Assembly (NCBI GenBank): GCA_938041595.1
Contig: CALITN010000040.1
Span: 1-7,568 of the forward strand
Source: an uncultured Flavobacteriaceae bacterium
GTDB taxonomy: Bacteria; Bacteroidota; Bacteroidia; Flavobacteriales; Flavobacteriaceae
DNA length: 7,568 nt
Direction: 5' to 3'
Shown: piece after piece, positions 1 through 6,481 of the stretch
Layout of the letters: the number at the start of each line of letters is the position of its first letter
Numbering within the stretch: the first letter of the stretch is position 1
Made by a program: the position numbers and the translations under genes
The notes under the pieces: generated by a model
What the model saw: only the letters and a program-made list of their open reading frames with translations
Database searches by the model: none
What the model was told of the DNA's origin: nothing

Positions 1-393
1 GGTTATTATTTGCACATTAGCCCTGGAAATAGCTTTGTAGCCGGAGGTTTTTGGAATCCTAACAAAGAAGATTTATTTCGTATCCGAAAGGAGCTTGAGG
101 TGGATGCAGAAGAATACAATCGAATAGTTGAAGAGGCCACCTTTAAAGCCGTATGGGGAAGTAATGTAGGGGAAGGAGTGAAAACAGCACCCAAAGGGTT
201 TTCAAAGGAGCATCCCAATATTGAGTTGATTCGCTTCAAGCAGCATTTGTTCAGTCATCGTTTTACTGATAAGGAAGTATTGGAAGCTGATTTCCCAAAT
301 AAAGTCGTTCGCACCTTTCAGGCCATTCGTCCGTTTTTTGATTATATGAGTAATGTCTTAACGACGGATCTCAATGGTGAAAGTATTTTATAA
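1..393 (+). CDS. DUF2461 family protein (TIGR02453-like), 3' part only
   Basis: The frame is open from the first base of the window, reading Gly-Tyr-Tyr-Leu-His-Ile-Ser-Pro-Gly, so the gene begins upstream. The TTG at base 10 is internal and not a start. The visible 130 residues carry the pattern I associate with the DUF2461 family: a YYLHISPGNSFVAGGFW block (residues 2-18), a helix beginning IRKELEVDAEEYNRIVEE, a KTAPKGFSKEHPNIELIRFKQ segment, and a C-terminal FQAIRPFFDYM helix. Family members are about 220 residues long, from memory, so roughly the N-terminal 40% is missing. The biochemical role is unknown; the protein has no visible signal or membrane segment in this part and is probably cytoplasmic. 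The next gene starts ten bases after the stop, so the two are probably co-transcribed, but I see no functional link between them. Confidence 0.85.
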   Translation, partial: GYYLHISPGNSFVAGGFWNPNKEDLFRIRKELEVDAEEYNRIVEEATFKAVWGSNVGEGVKTAPKGFSKEHPNIELIRFKQHLFSHRFTDKEVLEADFPNKVVRTFQAIRPFFDYMSNVLTTDLNGESIL

Positions 394-403
394 TTATTAT
401 TTT

Positions 404-2017
404 ATGTTTATAAATCCCTCTGTTTTGAGACCCCTTTGGGTGGTCGTTATGTTGCTTTTTTTTCAAAGCTGTGGACTGCTCCGTAGTAAAAAATCCATTG
501 ATCTGGCTGAAATTGTTGTTGAGATGGATCTTCGAGAAGTTAAAAACGATCAGCTTACGGTTATTGTTGATCCCCTCTATCGTTTTACAGGTGAGGTAAA
601 CTTCTATTTGCCCAAGGTAATTCCAGGTACTTATGAAAACTCGAATTTTGGTCGTTTTGTGAGTGATTTAAAGGCTTTTGATAAAAAAGGAAACCGTCTA
701 GAGGTAGAGAGGACAGATACTAATTCATGGCGGATTCCGGAAGGGGACAAGCTCGATCGAATATCCTATAAGGCAGATGATACTTTTGATGGAAACAGAG
801 GTGCAGACATCTATCCTATGGGAGGAACAAAGATTGAAAAGGGAAAAGTCTTTTTGTTGAACCTTCATGGATTTGTAGGGTATTTCGAAGGGGCCCAGGA
901 GTGGCCTTATAAACTAATTATTGACTCTCCAGAAGATCTCCAGCCCTACACAGCAATGCGTACGGAACTTCGAACGAAAGAGCGGGATATTTTCCGAGCG
1001 AACCGTTACTTCAATATTATCGATGATCCTATTTTATATACTCAGGACAATAGTATCTCTTTTGAATTGGATGAAATTGAGGTAAATCTTGCAGTGCATT
1101 CCCCTAATGGGCGCTATCAAGCCAAAGATTTCGAAGCCACAATGAAGGATATGATGCAAGCTCAAAAACGTTTTTTGGGAGCCGCTAACACCACAGAGAG
1201 CTATGATATTTTACTGCTTTTAATGAATGAAAGTGAACTAAATCACTTCCAAGGAATCCAAGGTGCTTTGGAGCATCATCGCTCGACAACGGTCGTCTTT
1301 TATGAACTTATTGAATTCGAACAACTCAAAAAATACATGATGGATGTTGTTTCGCATGAGTTTTTTCACACTTTGACTCCTTTGAATATTCATTCAGAAC
1401 AGGTACACAATTTCAATTATAATGAAGGTGTAATGTCCCAGCATTTATGGATGTATGAAGGCACAACAGAGTATTTTTCGCATCTTTTTCAAGTGCAAGA
1501 AAAACTGATTGATGAAAAGGAATTCTATGACCGGATACTACTTAAAATTGAGCGATCTAAAGGCTATAATGATAGTATGTCTTTTACTGAGATGAGTACC
1601 AACATTGTTGATGAGCCTTATCAGAGCAATTATTCTAATGTCTATCAAAAAGGAGCCTTGATTAATATGTGTTTGGATCTTTTGATCCGTGAAACGACCC
1701 AAGGGGAAAAAGGGATTTTGAATATCCTCCAGAAATTGGCTCAAAAATACGGAGTTGACAAACCCTTCGAAGACAAGGCTCTAATAGAAGAAATTACGGC
1801 TATGACATCAGATGCTGTTGGTGCTTTCTTCAAAAAACACGTAGTAGGGAATACTCCTATTGATTACCGTATTTTCTTTGAAAAAGTAGGGCTGCATATT
1901 ACAGAAGAAAAACCATCAGAGGGAATGGCTGCCTCCATTCCTGTTTTACGTTCCGTAGCGTCGCCCACCTCCAATCAATTAGTCCTCCGGGCTGCATGGT
2001 TGCAAAATGCAAATTGA
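404..2017 (+). CDS. M61-family (glycyl aminopeptidase-like) zinc peptidase, predicted lipoprotein, apparently PDZ-less
   Basis: The product (537 residues) is a gluzincin peptidase. H318-E319-F-F-H322 is the zinc-binding and catalytic motif, and E352 in YEGTTEYF lies 30 residues after H322, the spacing I expect for the third zinc ligand of M61. Residues about 27-250 fit the M61 N-terminal beta domain. I chose ATG 404 over the in-frame ATG 374 because it gives a compact signal peptide with a hydrophobic run ending in LLFFQSC|GLL (Cys23), a plausible lipoprotein signal; ATG 374 would add ten residues and overlap the upstream gene. The protein is therefore probably membrane-anchored and faces the periplasm or cell surface. 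M61 proteins usually end in a PDZ domain. Here the chain stops soon after the YRIFFEKVGL element, leaving only about 40 residues and no PDZ, and no other frame nearby supplies one. Substrate is unknown. Confidence 0.88.
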   Translation: MFINPSVLRPLWVVVMLLFFQSCGLLRSKKSIDLAEIVVEMDLREVKNDQLTVIVDPLYRFTGEVNFYLPKVIPGTYENSNFGRFVSDLKAFDKKGNRLEVERTDTNSWRIPEGDKLDRISYKADDTFDGNRGADIYPMGGTKIEKGKVFLLNLHGFVGYFEGAQEWPYKLIIDSPEDLQPYTAMRTELRTKERDIFRANRYFNIIDDPILYTQDNSISFELDEIEVNLAVHSPNGRYQAKDFEATMKDMMQAQKRFLGAANTTESYDILLLLMNESELNHFQGIQGALEHHRSTTVVFYELIEFEQLKKYMMDVVSHEFFHTLTPLNIHSEQVHNFNYNEGVMSQHLWMYEGTTEYFSHLFQVQEKLIDEKEFYDRILLKIERSKGYNDSMSFTEMSTNIVDEPYQSNYSNVYQKGALINMCLDLLIRETTQGEKGILNILQKLAQKYGVDKPFEDKALIEEITAMTSDAVGAFFKKHVVGNTPIDYRIFFEKVGLHITEEKPSEGMAASIPVLRSVASPTSNQLVLRAAWLQNAN

Positions 2018-2044
2018 GATCGAACCACAATCGGCAACTATTTT

Positions 2045-2458
2045 TTAGGCTGTCTTGCTAAGAGGCGAATCAAACAATTGCACCTGGTCCTGTAAACGCG
2101 CCATGATCATTTGCATCAAGCGCTTATTAAGGGCAGAAGAATTTTTGGTGTATTCCAGATACTCGATAACAGTAAACTGACCAATAACCATTCCCTTTAG
2201 AGCGTTGCGGAATTTTTGATCTTTAAAAAGGGCATTTTCCATGTAGGCCATACGTTTGTCCAAGCTTAGATCATAAAAGACTCCTTTGTGTTTTTCAATA
2301 TAATTGCGAAAAACAGCAATAAAAAGTGGGTTTTGCAACTTCAGAATAGGGCGGAGGGTTTCGTTCTGAAATCGCTCTTCTGTCCCCATTTGATCAAAAA
2401 TTTTAGTCTTTTTTATCTCAGGACGTATCCTCAATAGATCATTTGGCCGGTCGTTCAT
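2045..2458 (-). CDS. Conserved hypothetical protein of Bacteroidota, about 137 residues
   Basis: The product is a charged, helix-rich, soluble protein with no signal peptide. Recognisable stretches are DLLRIRPEIKK near the N-terminus, FQNETLRPILKLQNPLF, a FRNYIEKHKGVFYDLSL segment, and a C-terminal FRNALKGMVIGQFTVIEYLEY...SSALNKRLMQ region. I recall very similar small proteins in flavobacterial genomes, sometimes labelled 'glyoxalase'; nothing here shows a metal-binding glyoxalase motif, so I assign no function. I chose ATG at 2458 (MNDRPNDL). Extending to a TTG at 2542 adds a 28-residue leader with unlike composition, and a TAnnTTTG element at 2481-2474 lies inside that extension, 15 bases before the ATG. 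The gene converges on the M61 gene with only 27 bases between the two stops and no clear hairpin terminator in the gap. Confidence 0.75.
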   Translation of the reverse strand: MNDRPNDLLRIRPEIKKTKIFDQMGTEERFQNETLRPILKLQNPLFIAVFRNYIEKHKGVFYDLSLDKRMAYMENALFKDQKFRNALKGMVIGQFTVIEYLEYTKNSSALNKRLMQMIMARLQDQVQLFDSPLSKTA

Positions 2459-2473
2459 GTCTATGGTTTTACT

Positions 2474-2481
2474 CAAAGTTA
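2474..2481 (-). promoter_or_regulatory. Candidate -7 element of a Bacteroidota promoter for the minus-strand gene
   Basis: On the minus strand this reads TAACTTTG, an exact match to the Bacteroidota -7 consensus TAnnTTTG. Fifteen bases separate it from the ATG at 2458, so transcription would begin only about ten bases before translation. I do not find a clear -33 TTG at the usual distance upstream; the nearest T-rich stretch reads TGTTTC. The position supports the short start of the 137-residue protein. Confidence 0.5.
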
Positions 2482-2641
2482 GCAGACAAGAAGAGAGGAA
2501 ACACCGCAGCATAGAATTAGAAATAAACAATTTTATAAACAAAAAAGAAGTCTTGAATGCTGTTTGTCTGTGTTATATTGATGATTCTTTTCGGATAAAT
2601 AAAAAAATTAGTGTTTTTGTTTTTACTTCCCAAACACATTG

Positions 2642-2679
2642 TATTTAAAGATTAATAGGTTGTAATGACACTTTAAATA
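2642..2679. repeat. 9-bp perfect inverted repeat in the divergent spacer, possible operator
   Basis: TATTTAAAG at 2642-2650 is the exact reverse complement of CTTTAAATA at 2671-2679, with 20 bases between the arms. It lies in the 281-base spacer between the divergent minus-strand gene and the HYC/receptor/HMA cassette, about 50 bases upstream of the cassette's -7 element. The arm spacing (29 bases start to start) could suit a dimeric regulator. The arms are almost all A/T in an AT-rich region, so chance is a real alternative. The rest of the spacer shows no gene that I can support. Confidence 0.4.
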
Positions 2680-2727
2680 TAAAATCGGATCGTCAAGAGA
2701 CATTCCACTTTTGATTTTTGAATTTTC

Positions 2728-2735
2728 TATATTTG
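2728..2735 (+). promoter_or_regulatory. Candidate -7 promoter element of the metal-handling cassette
   Basis: The sequence TATATTTG matches the Bacteroidota TAnnTTTG -7 consensus exactly. A TTG at 2711-2713 lies 14 bases upstream, somewhat closer than the usual -33 spacing of about 17-23, so the upstream half is uncertain. The expected transcription start, a few bases past 2735, falls on or beside the GTG start codon at 2740, which suggests a leaderless or nearly leaderless message. Confidence 0.5.
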
Positions 2736-2739
2736 CATA

Positions 2740-3156
2740 GTGATAAGAATATTTCTTTCTGTTCTATTATGCACTGTGCTTATGGCTAATCCTGTAAGTC
2801 ACAGTTTTTCTTTTCATTATTGTAGTGGGCATCTGGTTTCAGTAGTAAGTGTTTTTGAGTCTTACAAAGGCTGTGAAATGGAATCTAAAGTAGCTGAAGC
2901 CCATCACGAAGGACCTATATTTCAAACCGACTGTTGCCAAGATGTCATTTTAGTGCCACAAGTTGATGAAGATTTTTCCTATTCTTCAAACAGTACAACG
3001 AAATTTGATTCATCTAATTTTCTTACAAATCAGGCGCTTAGTTGTGATATTGTTCCGATTTCGAGAGATGCGCTTGGTGTGGAGAATTTACCTAGGCCAC
3101 CAACGCTTATTTTTAAACGCTACAAGCGTTTCCAGCAATTGCTTACATATGGTTAA
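2740..3156 (+). CDS. HYC_CC_PP-type small secreted cysteine protein
   Basis: The product (138 residues) begins with a hydrophobic export signal (IRIFLSVLLCTVLMA, residues 2-16). After it come the three hallmarks of the family NCBI calls HYC_CC_PP: H26-Y27-C28, the vicinal pair C65-C66 in TDCCQD, and P120-P121 in LPRPPTLIFKRY. C45 and H55-H56 add possible ligands or disulphide partners. The biochemical role is not known to me. From memory, such proteins often sit beside TonB-dependent receptors and HMA proteins, as here: the receptor start follows 54 bases after this stop on the same strand. A periplasmic or surface metal-binding or sensing role is inference. The start is GTG 2740; no ATG lies upstream in frame before the stop at 2719, and the next ATG (2782) would remove most of the signal peptide. 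The last third reads like a short linker ending in a basic tail. Confidence 0.78.
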   Translation: MIRIFLSVLLCTVLMANPVSHSFSFHYCSGHLVSVVSVFESYKGCEMESKVAEAHHEGPIFQTDCCQDVILVPQVDEDFSYSSNSTTKFDSSNFLTNQALSCDIVPISRDALGVENLPRPPTLIFKRYKRFQQLLTYG

Positions 3157-3210
3157 AAGAATCTATTGATCCACCTCAATCAATTCATTATTCTTTTAAT
3201 ACCTAAGTTC

Positions 3211-5454
3211 ATGAAATCAATTTTATCCTTATTTCTTCTGCTCATTACGAGTAGTCTATTATCTCAATCCCAACAACTGAAAGGGCGTATTGTTGCCAAA
3301 GAGGGAAATGAAACCATCGCCATTTCAGGAGCCAATATTTATTGGCAAGACACCACAATAGGAGCCATATCTGACGAAAAAGGGGTTTTTGAAATGCCTT
3401 TTTTAGGAGCTACTAATAAACTAATAATCAGTTATTTAGGATACAAAACAGACAGCCTTGACATTCCGATTAATAAAATGTTAATCCACTTCCTGAAAGA
3501 GGATGAAGGCACCTTTTTGGATGGTGTAACAGTTACAAAAGGAAGAAAAGCCCTTCAAAAATCCTACTTGGAAGCTCAGAATATTATTCAGGTAAACAGC
3601 GAAGAATTGTTAAAAGCGGCCTGTTGTAATCTTTCTGAAAGTTTTGACACCAATCCGTCCATTGATGTCAATTTTTCTGACGCCCTTACGGGAACCAAGC
3701 AAATTCAAATGCTAGGATTAACAAGTCCTTATATTCTTTTTGCAGAGGAAAATATCCCAAGTGTTCGTGGGGCGGCTCAAGCCTATGGTTTAACTTTTAC
3801 TCCAGGGCCTTGGATTGAGAGTATACAAATAACTAAGGGGGCCGGAAGCGTGGTCAATGGATTTGAAAGCATTACAGGTCAAATTAATACTGAGCTTTTA
3901 AAACCATTTACTGCTCGTCCTTTGTTTCTAAACCTGTATAGCTCAGCCAACGGAAGGGTAGAGGGGAATGCGCACTGGACACAAAAAGTAGGGAATCGTT
4001 GGCATACGGGGCTCTTTGTCCATGCCAATCAACGAACCCAAAAGACCGATCGTAACAACGATGGTTTTCTTGATATGCCCTTGGCCGAGCAGCTCAATCT
4101 GTTACACCGCTGGCAATATACCGACACTGAAAGGGGATGGGTAGGATTTCTAAATCTTAGAATGATGGCCGATGAAAAACAATTGGGGCAATTATCGTTT
4201 GCACCCAACTTAAGCGATACGCCTTTTTGGGGGAGTCTTCTGGAAACCAAGCGCTGGGACAGTGCTTTGAAAATAGGAAAAGTCAATCCTACCTTATCCT
4301 ATAGGAGTTGGGGGCTACAGACAGCTTATAGTAAACATCAGCAAGAATCTTTCTTTGGCAAACGAAACTATGACATTGACCATGAGAGTGCTTATCTAAA
4401 CCTTTTGTATAACAGCATCATTGGAAATACGAATACAACCTTTAAAACAGGTGTTAATGCGACCTATGATGCCTATGATGAATTGGTGGATGATAAAAGC
4501 TGGAAACGGATTGATCGCAATCTGGGAGCATTTATTGAAGTGAGTAGTACTTCGGAAAAATTGAACTGGACAGCAGGCTTGCGCGTGGATTCGCATAACA
4601 ACCTAGGGAATTTTATCACCCCTCGAGGACATTTGCGTTATACACCGTTTGAAACAGTAATTCTAAGAGCTTCCGCAGGACAGGGACGCAAAACAGCTAA
4701 TATATTTGCCGAACAACAAAAACAATTTGGGACCAATCGTCAGATCAATATCCAATCCCAAGGAGGTGCTTTTTATGGCTTAGAAGCAGAAAAAGCTTGG
4801 AATTATGGGTTGAGTTATCGTCAGATTCTGCTTCGTGGTGCACAGCAAGCCGACATCACCTTTGATTACTACGTAACAGATTTTCAAAATCAAGTAGTTG
4901 TAGACTGGGAAACCCCAGGGCAAATTGATTTTTACAACCTTCAAGGGGATAGTTTCGCTAAAAGTTTTCAGGTAGCAGTAGATTACACCCCCGTACCACA
5001 ATGGAATCTTCGCTTAGCGTATAAAAATTATGCTGTCGAAACCCAATACAAAAGCGGTCAAAAACAACTGCCCTTGCAACCTAAAAACCGATATTTTATC
5101 AATGTTGGATGGGAGAGTAACCCTAGCCTAAAAAACCGTCAATGGCGATGGGACTTAACATGGCACGGATTGGGGAAACAACGATTGGTCGCCAGTCCAA
5201 GAGATGGTGCTGGTCGCTGGACTCCTGCCTACAGTTTGCTTAACAGTCAACTAACACGAGTGTTTTCAGAAGCCTTAGAAATCTATGTAGGAGGGGAAAA
5301 CTTGGGTGATTACCGTCAAGTCAATGCCATCATTGCGGCCAATCAACCTTATGGTGCCCTTTTTGATAGTGCTCAAATTTATGCCCCCGTTTTTGGGCAA
5401 ATGGCCTATATTGGAATGCGCTGGAAATTAAATAAGAATAAAGATGAAAAATAG
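3211..5454 (+). CDS. TonB-dependent outer-membrane receptor, probable soft-metal (copper?) transporter
   Basis: The product (747 residues) has a signal peptide (residues 1 to about 19), a carboxypeptidase-regulatory-like domain typical of Bacteroidota receptors (about 23-85: LKGRIVAKEG, ISGANIYW, GAISDEKGVFEMP, ISYLGYKT), a plug domain (about 118-230, including IQITKGAGSVVNGFESITGQIN) and a beta-barrel to the end, closing with an aromatic-rich strand (AYIGMRWKL). The plug contains C138-C139 in AACCNLSESF, an unusual vicinal pair at a point usually lacking Cys, and a GTKQIQMLGL segment. A DxNxDGxxD loop (D280, N282, D284, D288) lies early in the barrel. ATG 3211 is chosen because the signal peptide begins there; the in-frame TTG 3166 would add 15 residues ahead of it. 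Receptors import scarce ligands using TonB energy. The cysteine pair and the HMA partner overlapping its 3' end point to a metal, but the ligand is not proven by sequence. Confidence 0.88.
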   Translation: MKSILSLFLLLITSSLLSQSQQLKGRIVAKEGNETIAISGANIYWQDTTIGAISDEKGVFEMPFLGATNKLIISYLGYKTDSLDIPINKMLIHFLKEDEGTFLDGVTVTKGRKALQKSYLEAQNIIQVNSEELLKAACCNLSESFDTNPSIDVNFSDALTGTKQIQMLGLTSPYILFAEENIPSVRGAAQAYGLTFTPGPWIESIQITKGAGSVVNGFESITGQINTELLKPFTARPLFLNLYSSANGRVEGNAHWTQKVGNRWHTGLFVHANQRTQKTDRNNDGFLDMPLAEQLNLLHRWQYTDTERGWVGFLNLRMMADEKQLGQLSFAPNLSDTPFWGSLLETKRWDSALKIGKVNPTLSYRSWGLQTAYSKHQQESFFGKRNYDIDHESAYLNLLYNSIIGNTNTTFKTGVNATYDAYDELVDDKSWKRIDRNLGAFIEVSSTSEKLNWTAGLRVDSHNNLGNFITPRGHLRYTPFETVILRASAGQGRKTANIFAEQQKQFGTNRQINIQSQGGAFYGLEAEKAWNYGLSYRQILLRGAQQADITFDYYVTDFQNQVVVDWETPGQIDFYNLQGDSFAKSFQVAVDYTPVPQWNLRLAYKNYAVETQYKSGQKQLPLQPKNRYFINVGWESNPSLKNRQWRWDLTWHGLGKQRLVASPRDGAGRWTPAYSLLNSQLTRVFSEALEIYVGGENLGDYRQVNAIIAANQPYGALFDSAQIYAPVFGQMAYIGMRWKLNKNKDEK

Positions 5455-5794
5455 AATTTTAACAATCGGGCTGCTGTTACTAACCGTGAGTTTGGGGACG
5501 GCACAAACAAAAGGTTCAAAAACCGAAAAGGCTGAGTTTATCGTAAGCGGCAACTGTGAAATGTGTAAAAAGCGAATTGAACAAGCCAGCCTTTCCGTTA
5601 AAGGAGTTAAAAAGGTAGAATGGGATATTCCTTCAAATGTTTTAAGTGTTATTTATAACGCCAAAAAGCAAGATATTTATGCCATACACGAAGCCATTGC
5701 CGCAGCTGGGCACGATACCGATCGCACCAAGGCACCAGAGGATGTGTATGCATCTCTGCCGCTGTGTTGTTTGTATGAGCGTGAGCAGCAGTAA
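5444..5794 (+). CDS. Exported heavy-metal-associated (HMA) domain protein
   Basis: The product (116 residues) has a cleavable-looking signal peptide (MKNRILTIGLLLLTVSLGTAQ, residues 1-21) followed by one ferredoxin-like HMA domain (about 29-95). The metal-binding loop is G36-N-C38-E-M-C41, then KKRIEQASLSVKGVKKVEWD and the VLSVIYNAKK strand. This domain normally binds Cu(I) or another soft metal through CxxC and hands it to a partner. Export signal and CxxC together imply a periplasmic metallochaperone rather than a cytosolic CopZ-like one. A second pair, C108-C109 in LPLCCLYER, lies in a short tail after the domain, so four cysteines are available. The start overlaps the receptor's 3' end by 11 bases, which suggests translational coupling. 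No clear hairpin terminator follows. Capture of metal delivered by the receptor is inference. Confidence 0.88.
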   Translation: MKNRILTIGLLLLTVSLGTAQTKGSKTEKAEFIVSGNCEMCKKRIEQASLSVKGVKKVEWDIPSNVLSVIYNAKKQDIYAIHEAIAAAGHDTDRTKAPEDVYASLPLCCLYEREQQ

Positions 5795-5861
5795 AGTGAA
5801 GCCTATACCTGCTAAGTTTAGGATAAATAAACATACTGAATATTCCTATAATTAATATTAT

Positions 5862-5879
5862 GTTAAATAAGAATTTAAC
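5862..5879. repeat. 7-bp inverted repeat with 4-base loop in the spacer after the HMA gene
   Basis: GTTAAAT at 5862-5868 and ATTTAAC at 5873-5879 are perfect reverse complements around an AAGA loop. No T-run follows, so it is a poor intrinsic terminator. It sits just upstream of the candidate promoter of the DUF2911 gene and could be an operator. The arms are AT-rich and could arise by chance. Confidence 0.45.
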
Positions 5880-5890
5880 TATGCTCTACT

Positions 5891-5919
5891 TTGTTGTTGG
5901 GAATAAACAAAGTAATTTG
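5891..5919 (+). promoter_or_regulatory. Possible promoter of the DUF2911/amidohydrolase pair
   Basis: A TTG at 5891-5893 is followed after 19 bases by TAATTTG at 5913-5919, which is the Bacteroidota -33/-7 arrangement with one base missing from TAnnTTTG. The predicted start would lie near 5924, giving a short, A-rich leader before the ATG at 5936. The match is imperfect. Confidence 0.35.
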
Positions 5920-5935
5920 TAAAAAAAAATCACTT

Positions 5936-6481
5936 ATGTCATTACTTAAAAAAATTCTTCTTAGCCTCTTTGTTTTTTTAATAGTAGTAACAGGTTATTT
6001 CACCTACGTATTATTTATCAACCCAAAGAGTCCTTTGGGAACAGCGGAAATCCAAAAAGGAAATTTAAACCTTAGTGTAAGTTATTTTAGGCCCTTCAAA
6101 AAAGAGCGTTTGATTTTTGGAACGGCAAAAGAAGGTGCCTTGGTGCCCTTTGACACTTATTGGCGACTCGGTGCCAATATGTCAACAAAATTCGAAACAG
6201 CGTCCCCTATCTCTTTTCATGGCCGTCAATTAGCCGCAGGTGCCTACCGTATGTATGCGATTCCTTATGCTGATCATTGGATTTTGGCATTAAATTCAGA
6301 GGTTGGCGCTTTTGGGTATTATCCACCAGACTACGCCAATGATGTGATGCGGGTAAATGTTCCTACACAAAATGGTTCCGCCCCAGTAGAGCAGTTTACC
6401 ATCGACTTTGTTGAAGACTCTACAGGGGTTTCTATGCGGATGCGCTGGGATACAACTGCTGTTTTAGTTGGTATTAAATAA
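5936..6481 (+). CDS. Membrane-anchored DUF2911 family protein
   Basis: The product (181 residues) starts with a basic, then strongly hydrophobic segment (MSLLKKILLSLFVFLIVVTGYFTYVLF, residues 1-27), a signal anchor with the rest on the periplasmic side. The remainder matches what I know of DUF2911: a LSVSYFRPFKKERLIFG strand and turn (about 46-62), ALVPFDTYWRLGANMSTKFET (about 68-88), GRQLAAGAYRMYAIP (about 96-110) and DHWILALN. The family is common in Bacteroidota and has no established activity. ATG 5936 is preferred over an upstream in-frame ATG at 5891, because the signal segment begins here and the candidate promoter overlaps the extension. The gene shares one base with the next gene (TAATG), so the two are almost certainly translated from one message. 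Confidence 0.85.
   Translation: MSLLKKILLSLFVFLIVVTGYFTYVLFINPKSPLGTAEIQKGNLNLSVSYFRPFKKERLIFGTAKEGALVPFDTYWRLGANMSTKFETASPISFHGRQLAAGAYRMYAIPYADHWILALNSEVGAFGYYPPDYANDVMRVNVPTQNGSAPVEQFTIDFVEDSTGVSMRMRWDTTAVLVGIK

Noticed and set aside
374..403. In-frame ATG at 374 as the start of the M61 peptidase gene
   Set aside because: It overlaps the upstream gene by 20 bases and adds ten residues before an otherwise normal lipoprotein signal peptide that begins at ATG 404.
2018..2044. Bidirectional terminator between the convergent genes
   Set aside because: Only a three-base CGA/TCG pairing is visible, which is too weak to support a hairpin.
1915..2060. A frameshift hiding a PDZ domain at the end of the M61 gene
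   Set aside because: I translated the other two plus-strand frames: one stops quickly, and the other gives sequence with no PDZ-like pattern before it stops within the convergent gene.
2459..2542. N-terminal extension of the minus-strand gene to a TTG at 2542
   Set aside because: The added residues are unlike the conserved body, the start codon is rare, and a TAnnTTTG promoter element lies inside the extension.
2611..2637. GTGTTT/AAACAC inverted repeat, followed on the minus strand by a T-run, as a terminator
   Set aside because: The arms are only six bases with a 15-base loop, and no minus-strand gene ends there, so there is nothing for it to terminate.
2457..2648. Small plus-strand reading frame in the spacer
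   Set aside because: Its composition is that of translated AT-rich spacer, it overlaps the minus-strand gene's promoter, and it shows no domain or signal sequence.
3166..3210. TTG at 3166 as the receptor start
   Set aside because: It would place 15 residues in front of a complete signal peptide that starts with ATG 3211.
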